64,000 nt of DNA from Corbicula japonica (taxonomy: Eukaryota; Mollusca; Bivalvia; Venerida; Cyrenidae): the NCBI GenBank assembly GCA_038501625.1, contig JAZAYU010000368.1:174501-238500 (forward strand), written 5' to 3'. Every line of letters begins with the position of its first letter. Position 1 is the first letter of the stretch. The notes under the pieces were generated by a model that saw only the letters and a list, made by a program, of their open reading frames with translations, made no database searches and had not been told where the DNA came from. Both the position numbers and the translations under genes were made by a program. Shown in pieces: positions 23,401 through 33,238 of this stretch.

Positions 23401-23463
23401 TTAACACTCATGAATGTTTGCATGATGTCTTAATCTCTTTTAATGTGGCATCAGTTATTTTAA

Positions 23464-23905
23464 TAGATGAAAAGGGAAAGCCATCGAACACGACTAATAT
23501 GAAAATATTGCAGGCTCGGTTTGATTGAGCCTGTTCAAGGACAGTAATGGAAATGCATATTACTGTCCACGCCGCCTAGCCCCGAGTTTAGCGCAACTCA
23601 ATATTTACACCAATAAACAGTACAATTTTGACCATCCAAAACGATGGTGTTCATATGGCGGTGGACATGGAGCCTTCAATGCGGTATTTTCAGATTAATA
23701 CCATTCCATGTTCAGCGGCGTATGGTCCCTAGATAAAAAATGCGTTTGCCCTAAACGAGAAAACAATGGGCGGAACTAAGCAGAATAGAATTTTGACAGG
23801 GGATCTTAGAATATAAATCCTGCATATCACAGACAACGCCAAAGGTAAAATTTTAAAAGCAGGAAGTATATCTCTGGGGGTGATTGAACAATTTCCAAAT
23901 CTGTA
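23464..23905 (+). repeat. R2 dispersed repeat, longest copy
   Basis: Best reference copy of R2. It carries hairpins in series: CAGGCTC/GAGCCTG near 23511-23533, GGACAGTAAT/ATTACTGTCC near 23539-23568, and CCATC/GATGG near 23633-23648. The conserved tail runs from CATATGGCGGTGGACATGGA to CACAGACAACGCCAAAGG. No coding frame is kept between copies. Superfamily unknown. Confidence 0.8.
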
Positions 23906-24049
23906 ATAGCTAGGAAACTGAAACCACTCATCTCAAAACTGGCCGAAATATTAAAACATAGTAATTTTAGAAGTACTATTAACATAGTACATAAGTATCG
24001 TGATCAACGACCTTCAAAGGACGGAATTGATAACAGCACTGATTGAATG

Positions 24050-24242
24050 TACGGGGAGACTTTTTACAGCCGCCACACGGCACAATCAAAGCTACTATGA
24101 TATTGAAATAGATGAAAAGGGAACTTTGAAAGCTATCGAACACGACAAATATGAAAATATAGCAGGCTCGGTTTGATTGAGCCTGTTCATGGAGAGTAAT
24201 GAAAATGCATATTACTTTCCACGCCGCCTAGCCCCGGGTTAA
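24050..24242 (+). repeat. R2 dispersed repeat, 5' part
   Basis: GTACGGGGAGAC precedes GATGAAAAGGGAACTTTGAA and the GGCTC/GAGCC hairpin, and the copy stops at TAGCCCCGGGTTAA. The second hairpin is GGAGAGTAAT with ATTACTTTCC, leaving a G-T pair where other copies have C-G. Confidence 0.75.
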
Positions 24243-24728
24243 CAAGAAGTTCGTCAGCAAAGAACTATAACTTGTATTTAAAATTAGTAATACAAATTAC
24301 ACTGTATACTTACACGCTATTGGTTTAGACACTTTATTTGCTTTTTCCTCTGTTTTTGCTGTGTATGGAGGCTGTGTTCTTAGAGTGGAATTCATGACAT
24401 GCATAATATACTTTGTTTTCAACAAGAAAATAAATTTAGATAAACGCTAAATATTGTCACCATGAAGATGCATCAAAGTAGTTTTCAGACCTCTGTGATA
24501 TAAATTATTGACTTTATATTTTAGAACATTTATTTTGCATGTAAAGCCCTTTTGCCTGGTCTGAAAAGTTGTGTGTTTCGTTTTTCATTATTGTGTATGC
24601 TTTTTAATAACTGTCTTTAAAAAATAAATTGTCACATTCCAAGCAGAAATATCCTCAGTTATCCTCGTAATATACGGTGTACTAAATAATCCAGGCAAAT
24701 ATATCGAAAGACGAATGATTGACATTAA

Positions 24729-24890
24729 AGACCAGTGCCCAAGAATATAAAACTGAGCATGGAAACCAGTCTCAAATCTCAAGCATCTGATTGGCTGAAA
24801 TGGCGACTGGTCGCCGTTTCAGCGAATCAGATGCTTGAGATTTGAGACTGGTTTCCAAACTCAGTTTTATAACCTTTAGACCAGACATCT
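24729..24890. mobile_element. Perfect-hairpin MITE (R5)
   Basis: CTCAAATCTCAAGCATCTGA on the left is mirrored by TCAGATGCTTGAGATTTGAG on the right. The outer ATAAAACTGAG and CTCAGTTTTAT also pair, giving arms of about 60 bp with a tiny loop near 24808-24811. Half-copies occur in both duplication arms (46185 and 52055). No coding capacity. Confidence 0.85.
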
Positions 24891-26649
24891 TTACAAATGT
24901 GAAAAGGAATTCTCTAAAACAGCAGAAACGTTTCAAGTATTACGAAGTAAATAATTTGTCTGTAAGACTATTGACCTTTTCAACAGACAAGAAAAAAGAA
25001 TATTGAATTTTTCATGATATTTTTATTAGAAACTTAAAGATAATTATTTCAGTAGATTTAGTAATATATATTGATGAAAAAGAATTTTGAAATTCTCTGA
25101 ACATGGCAAATAATAAAAATAAAAAGCATTTTGAAATCAATGAACAGGATGATCATATACTCAATTAATGATAATTTTCAGAAAGTTGAGCACTGTGATT
25201 TTGATACCAAACAGGCAAATGCAATACGAATAGCAGGCTTTGATTTTATTTTCAATGGCTTCAACGGCGCGATTCAACTTTCTCAACATTTTAATTTGCA
25301 GATCAATTGACGCTACAATCTCTTTCACTTTAAATAGCATTGCAATCTACAAAATAAAACCGATTTCATAGGGTAAAGTGTTAGGTGAATTGAAGTAATA
25401 GGTCAACAGACATACTTGAAAGGTCGGCAAACATTCGTATGCAATAAAATTAACCAAAATAAATTTTGTATTTTATTAAAACTTGAATTTTATGACGTTG
25501 GTAACAAAGTTTGGTAAACTTTTTGGGCATCTAATTCGTATAAAAGAAAACAAAATTGGGCGCAATAATATTACTGTTAATGTTTTTCTTTTATTGGTAA
25601 CATGTTTATTGGCGTTGGCTTTCATAATTAAGCTGAATCAGATATAAATATAATTATTACTTTAATAGAAAAATGGACACACTCAGACTTTACACTTAAC
25701 CAAAGTTCTAATTGGTCATTAATTGTATATGTTTACAATGTATGCTAGTTTCGTTTCTTCCCTACGTCAAGAGAGATTGTGGAAAGAACTGTTTTGTCTT
25801 AAAACCAATTATTTAATTTTTTAAATCTTTATTGATTGTTTTGAGTGAAATTCTTAAATGAATCCAATACCATTTACTTACACCGTAGGGTCAAAATAAG
25901 AACAGTCTTTAATTGAAAGGGAGGTAATTTTGAAAGGGGTTTATTTAAACAAATGTGCTGTTGATTAATCATGTTTTCTGTTTTGCCTACTAATGAGGGG
26001 TCATATTAAAATAAAACAAGGAATTTAGAGCAAATTTCTGTTCGCTTGACCTTTTTATGCAAGAAATGCATTTTAAGCAAAATTAAGGATAACTCTCGCC
26101 AAACTGTTCCAAGGTCAATTATTACAAGATTAAAGCTTAAGTTGGAGACTGTTGTTGGCATATGCTCATAAATAAAGAGTGAATTCAATGTCTTTCTAAT
26201 AAAAACTTACGGACAAAAATTGACCAATTAGAACTTTTGTTGGGTGTACATCGTTTGAAACTTTTAAATATGGGTATAGTTTACACATTGTGGCAGATCT
26301 GTTTATACACTTACTAAACATAATTATCGTTGTTACTTGTTTACTTTGAAACCATAATTCCTTACTCTAGCTATCATGATTTATGGAAAAGAAGTAATAA
26401 CATTTTGCTTACCTTGTTCAATAGGATAAAAGAATATTCCCTAAAATGCTTTGCTTAAAAGTGCAAATATATTTAAAATACTTTCATATTGTTTGTTATT
26501 GATTTTTTTTAAATTACACATTTCAGCCTGTGTGTTTGTCAGTTTTATTTCTAATTTACGTCCAGGAACGCTCGTCGCAGTTAGGTCATTGAATACCAAC
26601 TTTTTTGTTTGACAATGCTATTAGCTTCCTATGTTTTATATGTTTGTGT
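24891..26649. other. Intergenic, no feature recognised
   Basis: AT-rich; short frames only, no repeat family noticed. Confidence 0.5.
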
Positions 26650-26935
26650 ACTTTTGCATTCAACATTGTGATGGGTGGGTTGGAGCTAATTCACCGAGAC
26701 ACCTGTTTGTTTATATAACAACCTTCTGGCGCAAGTGTTAGGTTGATGCACCATAGAACCTGGTTTCAACCCACAGTGTCAAATTGATTTGCCACAGAGC
26801 GTTCTAAGGCGGAATCTTCTCGGGTTCTCGTTTTCGCTAATTGTTTGTGGTGTCTATTTTGAAATCATTCATTAAATACTCTTTCATTTCCTCTCTACGT
26901 TATGACTGTGTGGGAAGGCTTTGTCTTCTGGATGT
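26650..26935 (-). repeat. R1 dispersed repeat, near full length
   Basis: Reverse complement of R1 from its 3' end (TTTTGCATTCAACATTGTG) through AGGTTGATGCACCATAGAAC, TTCTCGTTTTCGCTAATTG and ATGACTGTGTGGGAAGGC. Confidence 0.8.
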
Positions 26936-26969
26936 GGAAATTTTCGATAAATTTGCACAATCCACTTTT

Positions 26970-27050
26970 TAAGTAGATGAAACTTTTAAAACTACCGAAA
27001 ATGCTCTATGTATTAAACCTGTTCATAGAAAGTAGTGGAAATGCCCCTGT
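26970..27050 (+). repeat. R2 fragment
   Basis: Short diverged piece: AGATGAAACTTTTAAAA ... CCTGTTCATAGAAAGTAG. Confidence 0.45.
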
Positions 27051-27276
27051 AAAGTATAGATTTTATTTTTGTGATGCTACAATTGCATCATCTTATGCAG
27101 TTTCTATTGTATACATTTTCGTGTTGAGAGCATTTCAAATTCTCTGTTAGAGATTTTTCTAAGTATATGGCTAATTTTAGAATAAGCCTAATCTTTGTTA
27201 ACAGTGTGTACATATTATCGAAACAAGCATATTTATAAGTCATAAATGTTTTCATACTAAAACTGTAATACCTTTT

Positions 27277-27605
27277 CTGTTCATGGACAGTAATGGAAAT
27301 TGGAAATGCATATTACTGCCCTCGCCGCCTAGCCGCGGGCTGAGCGCAACTCAATATTTACACTTATAAACAGTACAATTTAGACCATCCAAAACGATGG
27401 TGTGCATATGGCGGTGGACATGGAACCTTCAATGCGGTATTTTCAGATTAAAACCATTCCATGTTAAGCGGCGTATGGTCCCCAGATAAAAATGGGTTTG
27501 CCCTGAACAAAAAACAATGGGCGGAACTAAATATGAAAAGAATAGAGACAGGGGATCTTAGAATATAAATCCTACATATTACAGACAACGCCAAAGGCAA
27601 CATTA
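27277..27605 (+). repeat. R2 dispersed repeat, 3' two thirds
   Basis: Matches 23534-23870: GTTCATGGACAGTAATGGAA with a small duplication in the hairpin loop, CATATGGCGGTGGACATGGA, AACAATGGGCGGAACTAA and ACAGACAACGCCAAAGG. Confidence 0.8.
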
Positions 27606-28469
27606 AAAAAATAACAATATAGACCTTTTTCATGTTCAAACTAACTTGTTTTACTAGTTAAGCTGGGTATATTTATAATGTGTTGCAATTTCTTATAACT
27701 GTTTAGTCAAGGTTATAAATCTAGAGAATAAAGTAAACACTTCGTAAATGTAAGTTCTCAATAATTCCCATTTTTTAAGTTTTTAATTACATGTATTATT
27801 CTAATATTTAATAACCTTAAATTTTAAAATTTACTTTAAATTGGCTGTTAAACTATCGGGCCGAGCATTGGACCAAATCAACTGAAATTTAGTTGTGTTG
27901 AACCTGTTTACAACCGCACCGATTTTACCCATTGACTGACGTCATCCGGGCGCTTGCATGTATGGCCTTATTTTGTAAAAACATGCTTACTACATAACAA
28001 CATTGAACATTTAAGGACGGTCGTTAAATAAAATATTTGTCGAGAAAAAGTTATGAAACTGGCTGAGCATAGGTAACCTGACTACTTTCCAGTAACGTTA
28101 CTACTCGGCTTGGGCAATAACATGCCTTCAACCTTTTTTCGGGTTGTCCCGGCTAGCTCAGGTATTGCATGGCTAGCCGCTGACGCCATACGGTACGAGT
28201 TCGCTCCCAAGAAGAGGCAATGTCATTTATATTACTGCCCATGGACATACACGGGGTAAAACAAACTGTATTTTTATATATTAAATGGGTGTTGAAAGAA
28301 AATAAATGATATTCAGCTTTCTATGACATGATCGATAGAGAATATAAAAGCGTCAACAGGAATGTCATATTCCTCGTATTTTTCTTATTTTTTATTCAGA
28401 AAATGGTTCGGTCATTTTTATCTCATTCTAAAAATTGATTTATGCATATCAAAAATTGATACACCCATG
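27606..28469. other. Intergenic, no gene
   Basis: No gene recognised. About 28060-28200 contains R8 in reverse relative to 17425. Confidence 0.5.
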
Positions 28470-28590
28470 AAACACAGCCGTCCCGCGCAGCGAGGAAGTA
28501 AGAGAGGAAAAGAGAGCATGTGCACCACAACTAACGAAAAAAGAGAACCTTTTGGGTTACCGTCTTGGAACGGTCAGTGGTCAGTGGTAT
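28470..28590 (+). repeat. R1 fragment
   Basis: CACAGCCGTCCCGCGCAG, GAGAGCATG, CACAACTAACGAAAAAAGAG and CTTGGAACGGTCAGTGG, in the R1 order. Confidence 0.65.
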
Positions 28591-28933
28591 TAATTACAAG
28601 CATTTTTCGATATTATTCTAAACCATCTGAAGGGTTTATTATTATATCTAAATAAAGTACAAAATCCTAAACGCATATATGCCACTATTTTAGGCTATTT
28701 CGGCTGTTTTCGGCCAGACGATCTTCCTATAATCAGTCACTGTTGAGTCCTGCATATCCTAAAACAAGTATAGTAATTGTTTCTGAAAGGTTGAACTTAA
28801 GTTATACGTCTGACATTTTCGCCAGACAGATTAATGTAGTAGAAAAAGATATAAAAATGTGTTAGGTTTCAGCCAGAACTTAATTTCTTAGACGTATACG
28901 CAGTATCACATATTCACTAAATATTGTAAAGAT

Positions 28934-29122
28934 ATGAACGGAATGGTATGTCTTAAAATGTCATTTGGTAATAACGACATCTTTTTTCTGTTTGCTAACT
29001 GCGCCAAAGAGTGTGTCGTTTCATCTGTAGGTCATTCCAAAGACGAATCTTCAATGAAAGAACTATTTACAGAAATAATGAAACATGCTGAAGTTATCTA
29101 TAAACAAACCTTCAAATATTAA
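28934..29122 (+). CDS. Unrecognised 62-codon frame, possible exon
   Basis: I do not recognise this frame. It has more mixed codon use than its AT-rich surroundings and an amphipathic C-terminal stretch (SSMKELFTEIMKHAEVIYKQ). No domain, signal peptide or convincing splice sites are visible and it could be chance. It overlaps no dispersed repeat I found, which is the main reason to list it. Confidence 0.15.
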   Translation: MNGMVCLKMSFGNNDIFFLFANCAKECVVSSVGHSKDESSMKELFTEIMKHAEVIYKQTFKY

Positions 29123-29559
29123 AAAAGTGATGTTTTATCTCACATACTAATATTGTTTTGATTTTCTTACTTTTGAAGTGAGGAAAAAAAACACACACAT
29201 GCTACATTGAAATTACTACATTTTGATTCAATCCTCACATAGCAAAAATACAAGAAAATCGGAACTTAGCGAGTTATTATTTGCAATAATTGGTAATCTC
29301 TGTTATTTCGTGACACGCTAAATATAGACTAGCTAAATTCAATATTTATTATTAGTAAAGGCCATACGAAAACGAATTAGCCGTCAAAGCCATACAGTGT
29401 AAGAATTGATTGCACATGTAATTATTAAACCTTATTGTTTTATCTTACATCCATCTAAATTATACAGGCTGTAGGACTTTTGTGTACTTAATTTTCAATT
29501 GCTTGTGCCGGAATTTTACGAAACACATTATGCGTTTTCTTCCGCTTACTAATGCATAT

Positions 29560-29862
29560 CCTAAGCCAACGACTGTTTACGCCACCTAGCCCTTCGTTAT
29601 TTACACTGGCCGACTAATCATTAAAACGTTAAATCCATCCTAAACGATGGTGTGCATCTGCTGGTGAACATGAACACTTTAAAGCGTTATTTTCAGATTA
29701 ACACCATTCCATGATTAGCGGCTTTTGGTTTCCATATTAAGGAATGGATTGCCCTAATCGAGAAAACAATAGGTGGAACTGAATATATATAGTTTTGACA
29801 AGGGATCTGAGGATATAAATCTTGCATATCCATATCACAGGGAACGCCTAATTTAAAGATAC
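29560..29862 (+). repeat. R2 dispersed repeat, diverged 3' part
   Basis: CGCCACCTAGCCC, ATCCTAAACGATGGTGTGCA, ACCATTCCATGATTAGCGG and GACAAGGGATCTGAGGATAT follow the R2 order. Confidence 0.7.
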
Positions 29863-30014
29863 ATAAAGTATAGTTAAGTTTGGTTCCAGTCATAACATAA
29901 AAAGGGATGACTGTACTTTTTATTGAACATATCAGTTGAATACCCCACAAATGATATGTATACACTGTTTACACTGTTCTGTTAGCATTAATTCTTGTAT
30001 AAAAAGGTGAAATA

Positions 30015-30350
30015 TGCATATCAGGAATCGCCACATTCAGAAAAAACAGCCTCCCCACACAGTCAAGAAGAAGAGAGGGAGAGAGCATGGTTAATAAAAT
30101 GATCAGTTTCAAAAGAGACACCACTAACAATTAACAAAAATGAGAACCCGAGGGGTTACCGCCTTGGAACGGTCAGTGGCAAATCAAATTGCCACTGGGG
30201 GTTTAAACCAGGTTCTAGGGTGCACCAACCTCACACTTGCCCCAACAGGTTCTCATATCACAAAACAAATACAAGTTGTCTTGGTGAAACAACTCCAACC
30301 CACTTATTGGCTCAACAATGTTGCATGCAAAAGCACACAAACATATAAAA
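30015..30350 (+). repeat. R1 dispersed repeat, reference copy
   Basis: The most complete copy: AGGTGAAATATGCATATCAG at the start, CAGCCTCCCCACACAG, a short GA tract, CATGGTTAATAAAATGATC, ACAATTAACAAAAATGAGAA, CCGCCTTGGAACGGTCAGTG, GGTTTAAACCAGGTTCTAGG, TCTTGGTGAAACAACTCC, and an end near TGTTGCATGCAAAAGCACAC. No terminal inverted repeats, tRNA promoter boxes or poly(A) tail are evident. Confidence 0.85.
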
Positions 30351-30484
30351 CATAAGAATTTAATAGCATTGCAAAGCCGAAGAGCGGGTACTCAATGATC
30401 TTACCGAGACCAGAGCTCCTGGAGTAAAATCAGCAAGAACACGATGACAGGGATAAAAGAAACAAATCGAGCTTTTAGGTTCTT

Positions 30485-30980
30485 TTAAGAAAAGATTTCC
30501 CCATAAACCTTCATAAACTCTAAATCCCCTGCCACCGTCGTGCAACCAAAGAGGTAAGCATAATGATCAACTGTAGAAGGGTTAATCACCTGGCATGCAG
30601 AGCGCTGTAAAATATCATGTTGGTAACCTTTCTTTTTAAAATTTACAGATGGTTTTTACGAATAACCGGGAGAAATTAACATTGCCCTTTATCTTCTTAA
30701 GTTTATAAATTAAATCTCCATAAAAAACTGGCTGTGAAATACCTTGTTGCAATAGTGATTTTAAACTGCACCTGTATTTATGAATTAGATCTGGGTATCG
30801 ACGATAAAACTTGCAAAATGTTTTCCTTAATTTGTGATACCGATAACCTTGTTTTAAAAGTTTTTCTGTAATGCAAAGATTACGTTCATTGAAATCATTA
30901 ATATCGTTGCAAGCTCTTGAAAAGCGAACAAGCTGTGAAATATAAACCCCGTAAGATGTTGCACGGGGAACATCGCCGTC
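30485..30980 (-). pseudogene. Retroelement protein C-terminal fragment
   Basis: Reading the minus strand from 30980 gives GDVPRATSYGVYISQLVRFS, then KLLKQGYRYHKLRKTF, CKFYRRYPDLIHKY and LLQQGISQPVFYGDLIYKLK. After one frameshift it continues GYQHDILQRSACQVINPSTV and DHYAYLFGCTTVAGDLEF to a stop. The same block follows the reverse transcriptase region in many predicted invertebrate retroelement proteins. I recognise the pattern but cannot name the clade with certainty. The copy is 5'-truncated and frameshifted, hence dead. It lies between an R1 copy and a hairpin MITE. Confidence 0.75.
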
Positions 30981-30987
30981 TATAAAT

Positions 30988-31143
30988 ATGGAATACTATA
31001 CCAGTATGCAATCTGTAGGTTTGTATTAGTCGAGTTGGGTATGTAAACAATATCACGCGAGACCGAAGGTCGAGCGTGATGTGGTTTACATACGCAACGA
31101 GAAATAATACAAACCTACAGATTGCATACTGGTATAATGTTCC
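30988..31143. mobile_element. Hairpin MITE with GGTCTCGCG-type loop
   Basis: CAGTATGCAATCTGTAGGTT on the left mirrors AACCTACAGATTGCATACTG on the right. The apex is GCGAGACCGAAGGTCGAGCG. Arms are about 65-70 bp and carry a small asymmetry (ATTAGTCGAGTTGG versus GCAACGAGAAATAAT). Outer ends are GGAATACTATACC and GGTATAATGTTCC. No target duplication recognised. Confidence 0.8.
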
Positions 31144-32474
31144 TTTTATTATATAGTCTTATTTCACTACCAATTAAATGAGGACTTAATCAATAATGAA
31201 TAGTGAAATGTGATGTAAGCAATTACGTCACAATAAACCATAAATCTCTACGTCATCGAACACATGTTTACATTTTCAAGCGCCATGATTGATTCTGACA
31301 GATAAAGAATTATTAAACTTTAAAATCTTTGAAGGACTAAAAACAATAATAGCAAAATTTGGACAAGACCCGAAGATGCTGGAAGTGTTTACCGTGGTAT
31401 TCGATATGTAACGACTAGGATTTGAAAGTGTTTTATTATTCTTATACCACAGCAACGAACTTTGTTTACATCAAATCATAGGGTCAGGCTTTAAACAGAA
31501 AATAGGAAGGATTGTTGCAAATGGATATTTAAATTGGGATAGTTGAACGGTATGTACACTTGTTCGCTCCTAAACAGTACTGTAGTCTTTTGCTTGTTCT
31601 ATTAATCCGCAATGACTATCTTTTAATTTAACATTCTTTCACATTTTTGACAATTCCATTTTATTTTTATTTGTAAAGGCCATGAAATCGTTTATAATTT
31701 TTAAAGAAAGAGTGTCATTGGAGACAACAAATCTAAATTTGTGAAAATATCGCCGTTTGAAATCGGCCATTTTGAAACGTAGAAACTACCGGAAGCTGCA
31801 AAAATACAGAATCGGAAAATAGGACAATGTGCGATATGGAATTATTAATCTGACGAGTTGTATCAATTTTGCGGATTAACGCTGCACTATGCTAAAATCA
31901 TTAATGGGTATATAATAAATGAAATTATGGTATGTCTAAAGATGCGTTTTATGTTTATTCAACGCGACGTATATCCCTACAGCTCTTTTGATTATTGACG
32001 ACCAGACAGTCACGTAACATAATGCTCTTACAAAATATAATTATGTAACAAGTACTGCTTCATATGATTTTGTTGACTATCATCAAGAGGATGTTTTGTG
32101 TAAATGCATTTGTTTTAAAGCACTGTTAAATGTGTTCTAGTTATTTTCATTGTCTTAATAGAGTAAACAATTTACAACTCTTAAAAATGATGATTATGCT
32201 ATTTTTGGTCTGTCATTGAAAATAAATAAAATTAGATTTATCAAATGTTGTGTAGAGATAAAAGAATTCTCATCAAAGTTTAAAATTGTTTACGTTTAAA
32301 TAACATGAACAACAGCTGATGTGCAGGAATCCGTTGTTTGGGAACAGGTTGTATATCTTTAAACAATTAGCGTGCAATTGCAAGTGCTAATAGAATGATA
32401 TATTATTAATATAGCAAAAAAATAGTGTGCAAATTTATAATGTAGAATGGGTAATTTGTTTGATTAAGCTTCAC
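31144..32474. other. Intergenic, no feature recognised
   Basis: No domain-bearing frame and no recurrent repeat noticed. Confidence 0.5.
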
Positions 32475-32672
32475 ATGGCGCCTACTTTTTCATGGACATG
32501 GACAATATTACTAGCTATTCTCTGCCATGTGTGTGATACATGTTTGCTTCAACATCATGGTACCAGCTTGCTTAGACATCCCCTATCAACAACAAAAAGT
32601 TTTCCCCGCCGTGTTCACGATAAACGATTGCTACGACATCATGGTACAGGCTTGGTAAGACATCACCTATGA
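32475..32672 (+). CDS. Candidate secreted peptide precursor, 65 residues
   Basis: I do not recognise a family. The start is chosen at the second ATG of the frame because it puts a hydrophobic segment (WTWTILLAILCHVC, residues 7-20) at the N-terminus, as in a signal peptide. The rest is His/Arg-rich with an imperfect internal repeat: LLQHHGTSLLRHPL (24-37) and LLRHHGTGLVRHHL (52-65), 28 codons apart. RR (45-46) and KR (50-51) are dibasic pairs, and the second repeat directly follows KR, the layout of a prohormone processed by furin-like enzymes. Against it: a third decayed DNA repeat lies downstream of the stop (about 32728-32770), a donor-like GTAAGA lies inside at 32653, and an upstream in-frame ATG (32427) would remove the signal. 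Treat as a hypothesis. Confidence 0.25.
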   Translation: MAPTFSWTWTILLAILCHVCDTCLLQHHGTSLLRHPLSTTKSFPRRVHDKRLLRHHGTGLVRHHL

Positions 32673-33097
32673 ACAACAAAACTCAGATTATGCTATTGAT
32701 GCTTTTCTCTGTCCTGTTAAGATAAAATAAGTGGTAAGTACATGCTGAGACATCACACAAACAACAAAATCATTTATTATTAAATCATATTGGTTTGACG
32801 TTTTTCATTGGATTAAACGTGATCACACGTTACGTAACAACAAATACAACCGTTGTAAACAAACTTGGCGCCGACTGTGGGACAGAAAAGTAAAACTGCT
32901 GCTAAAAGCACTGGTGGAAGACATAACTGATATTTGGGTGTTGCACTGCTTATTTATATCTGGCAATGCTTCATGGTAATGTAATGTCGCCAGTTGCAGC
33001 AACGAAACGGAAAAAACATGCTGTATAATCAGGTACAAAGGTATGTGACAATTTTGCAAAGTAGAATTATTTTAAAATACAGATTTAATAATAAGCA
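32673..33097. other. Intergenic, no gene
   Basis: Contains a decayed third repeat of the peptide-like unit and, near 32868, TTGGCGCCGACTGTGGGAC, which resembles an LTR-element primer site but has no LTR that I can find. Confidence 0.4.
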
Positions 33098-33238
33098 ATT
33101 GTTGCATTTCAGTTTCGGTCAATATGGTGATTTATCAACCTGTCGAAGCAATATCGACCTCGGACTACGCCCTCGGTCAAAATTGCTTCCTCAGGTCGAT
33201 AAATCACCATATCGACCTCACTGAAATGCAATAATTGT
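33098..33238. mobile_element. Hairpin MITE
   Basis: TATGGTGATTTATC on the left mirrors GATAAATCACCATA on the right. TTGCATTTCAGT and ACTGAAATGCAA pair outside it, and GACCTCGG/CCTCGGTC at the apex around GACTACGC. Arms are about 60 bp with several mismatches, so it is older than the 24729 hairpin. Confidence 0.75.

Larger units (their letters stand above)
20973..23463. other. Intergenic with scattered repeat pieces
   Basis: No gene recognised. It holds an R2 fragment (21433-21625), an R4 copy (22893-23118) and an R1 fragment (23165-23400, minus). No AATAAA lies close behind the cGLR stop, so its 3' end is unplaced. Confidence 0.55.

Noticed and set aside
32860..32890. Primer-binding-site-like TTGGCGCCGACTGTGGGAC suggesting an LTR retrotransposon
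   Set aside because: I could find no pair of long terminal repeats, polypurine tract or gag/pol frames around it.
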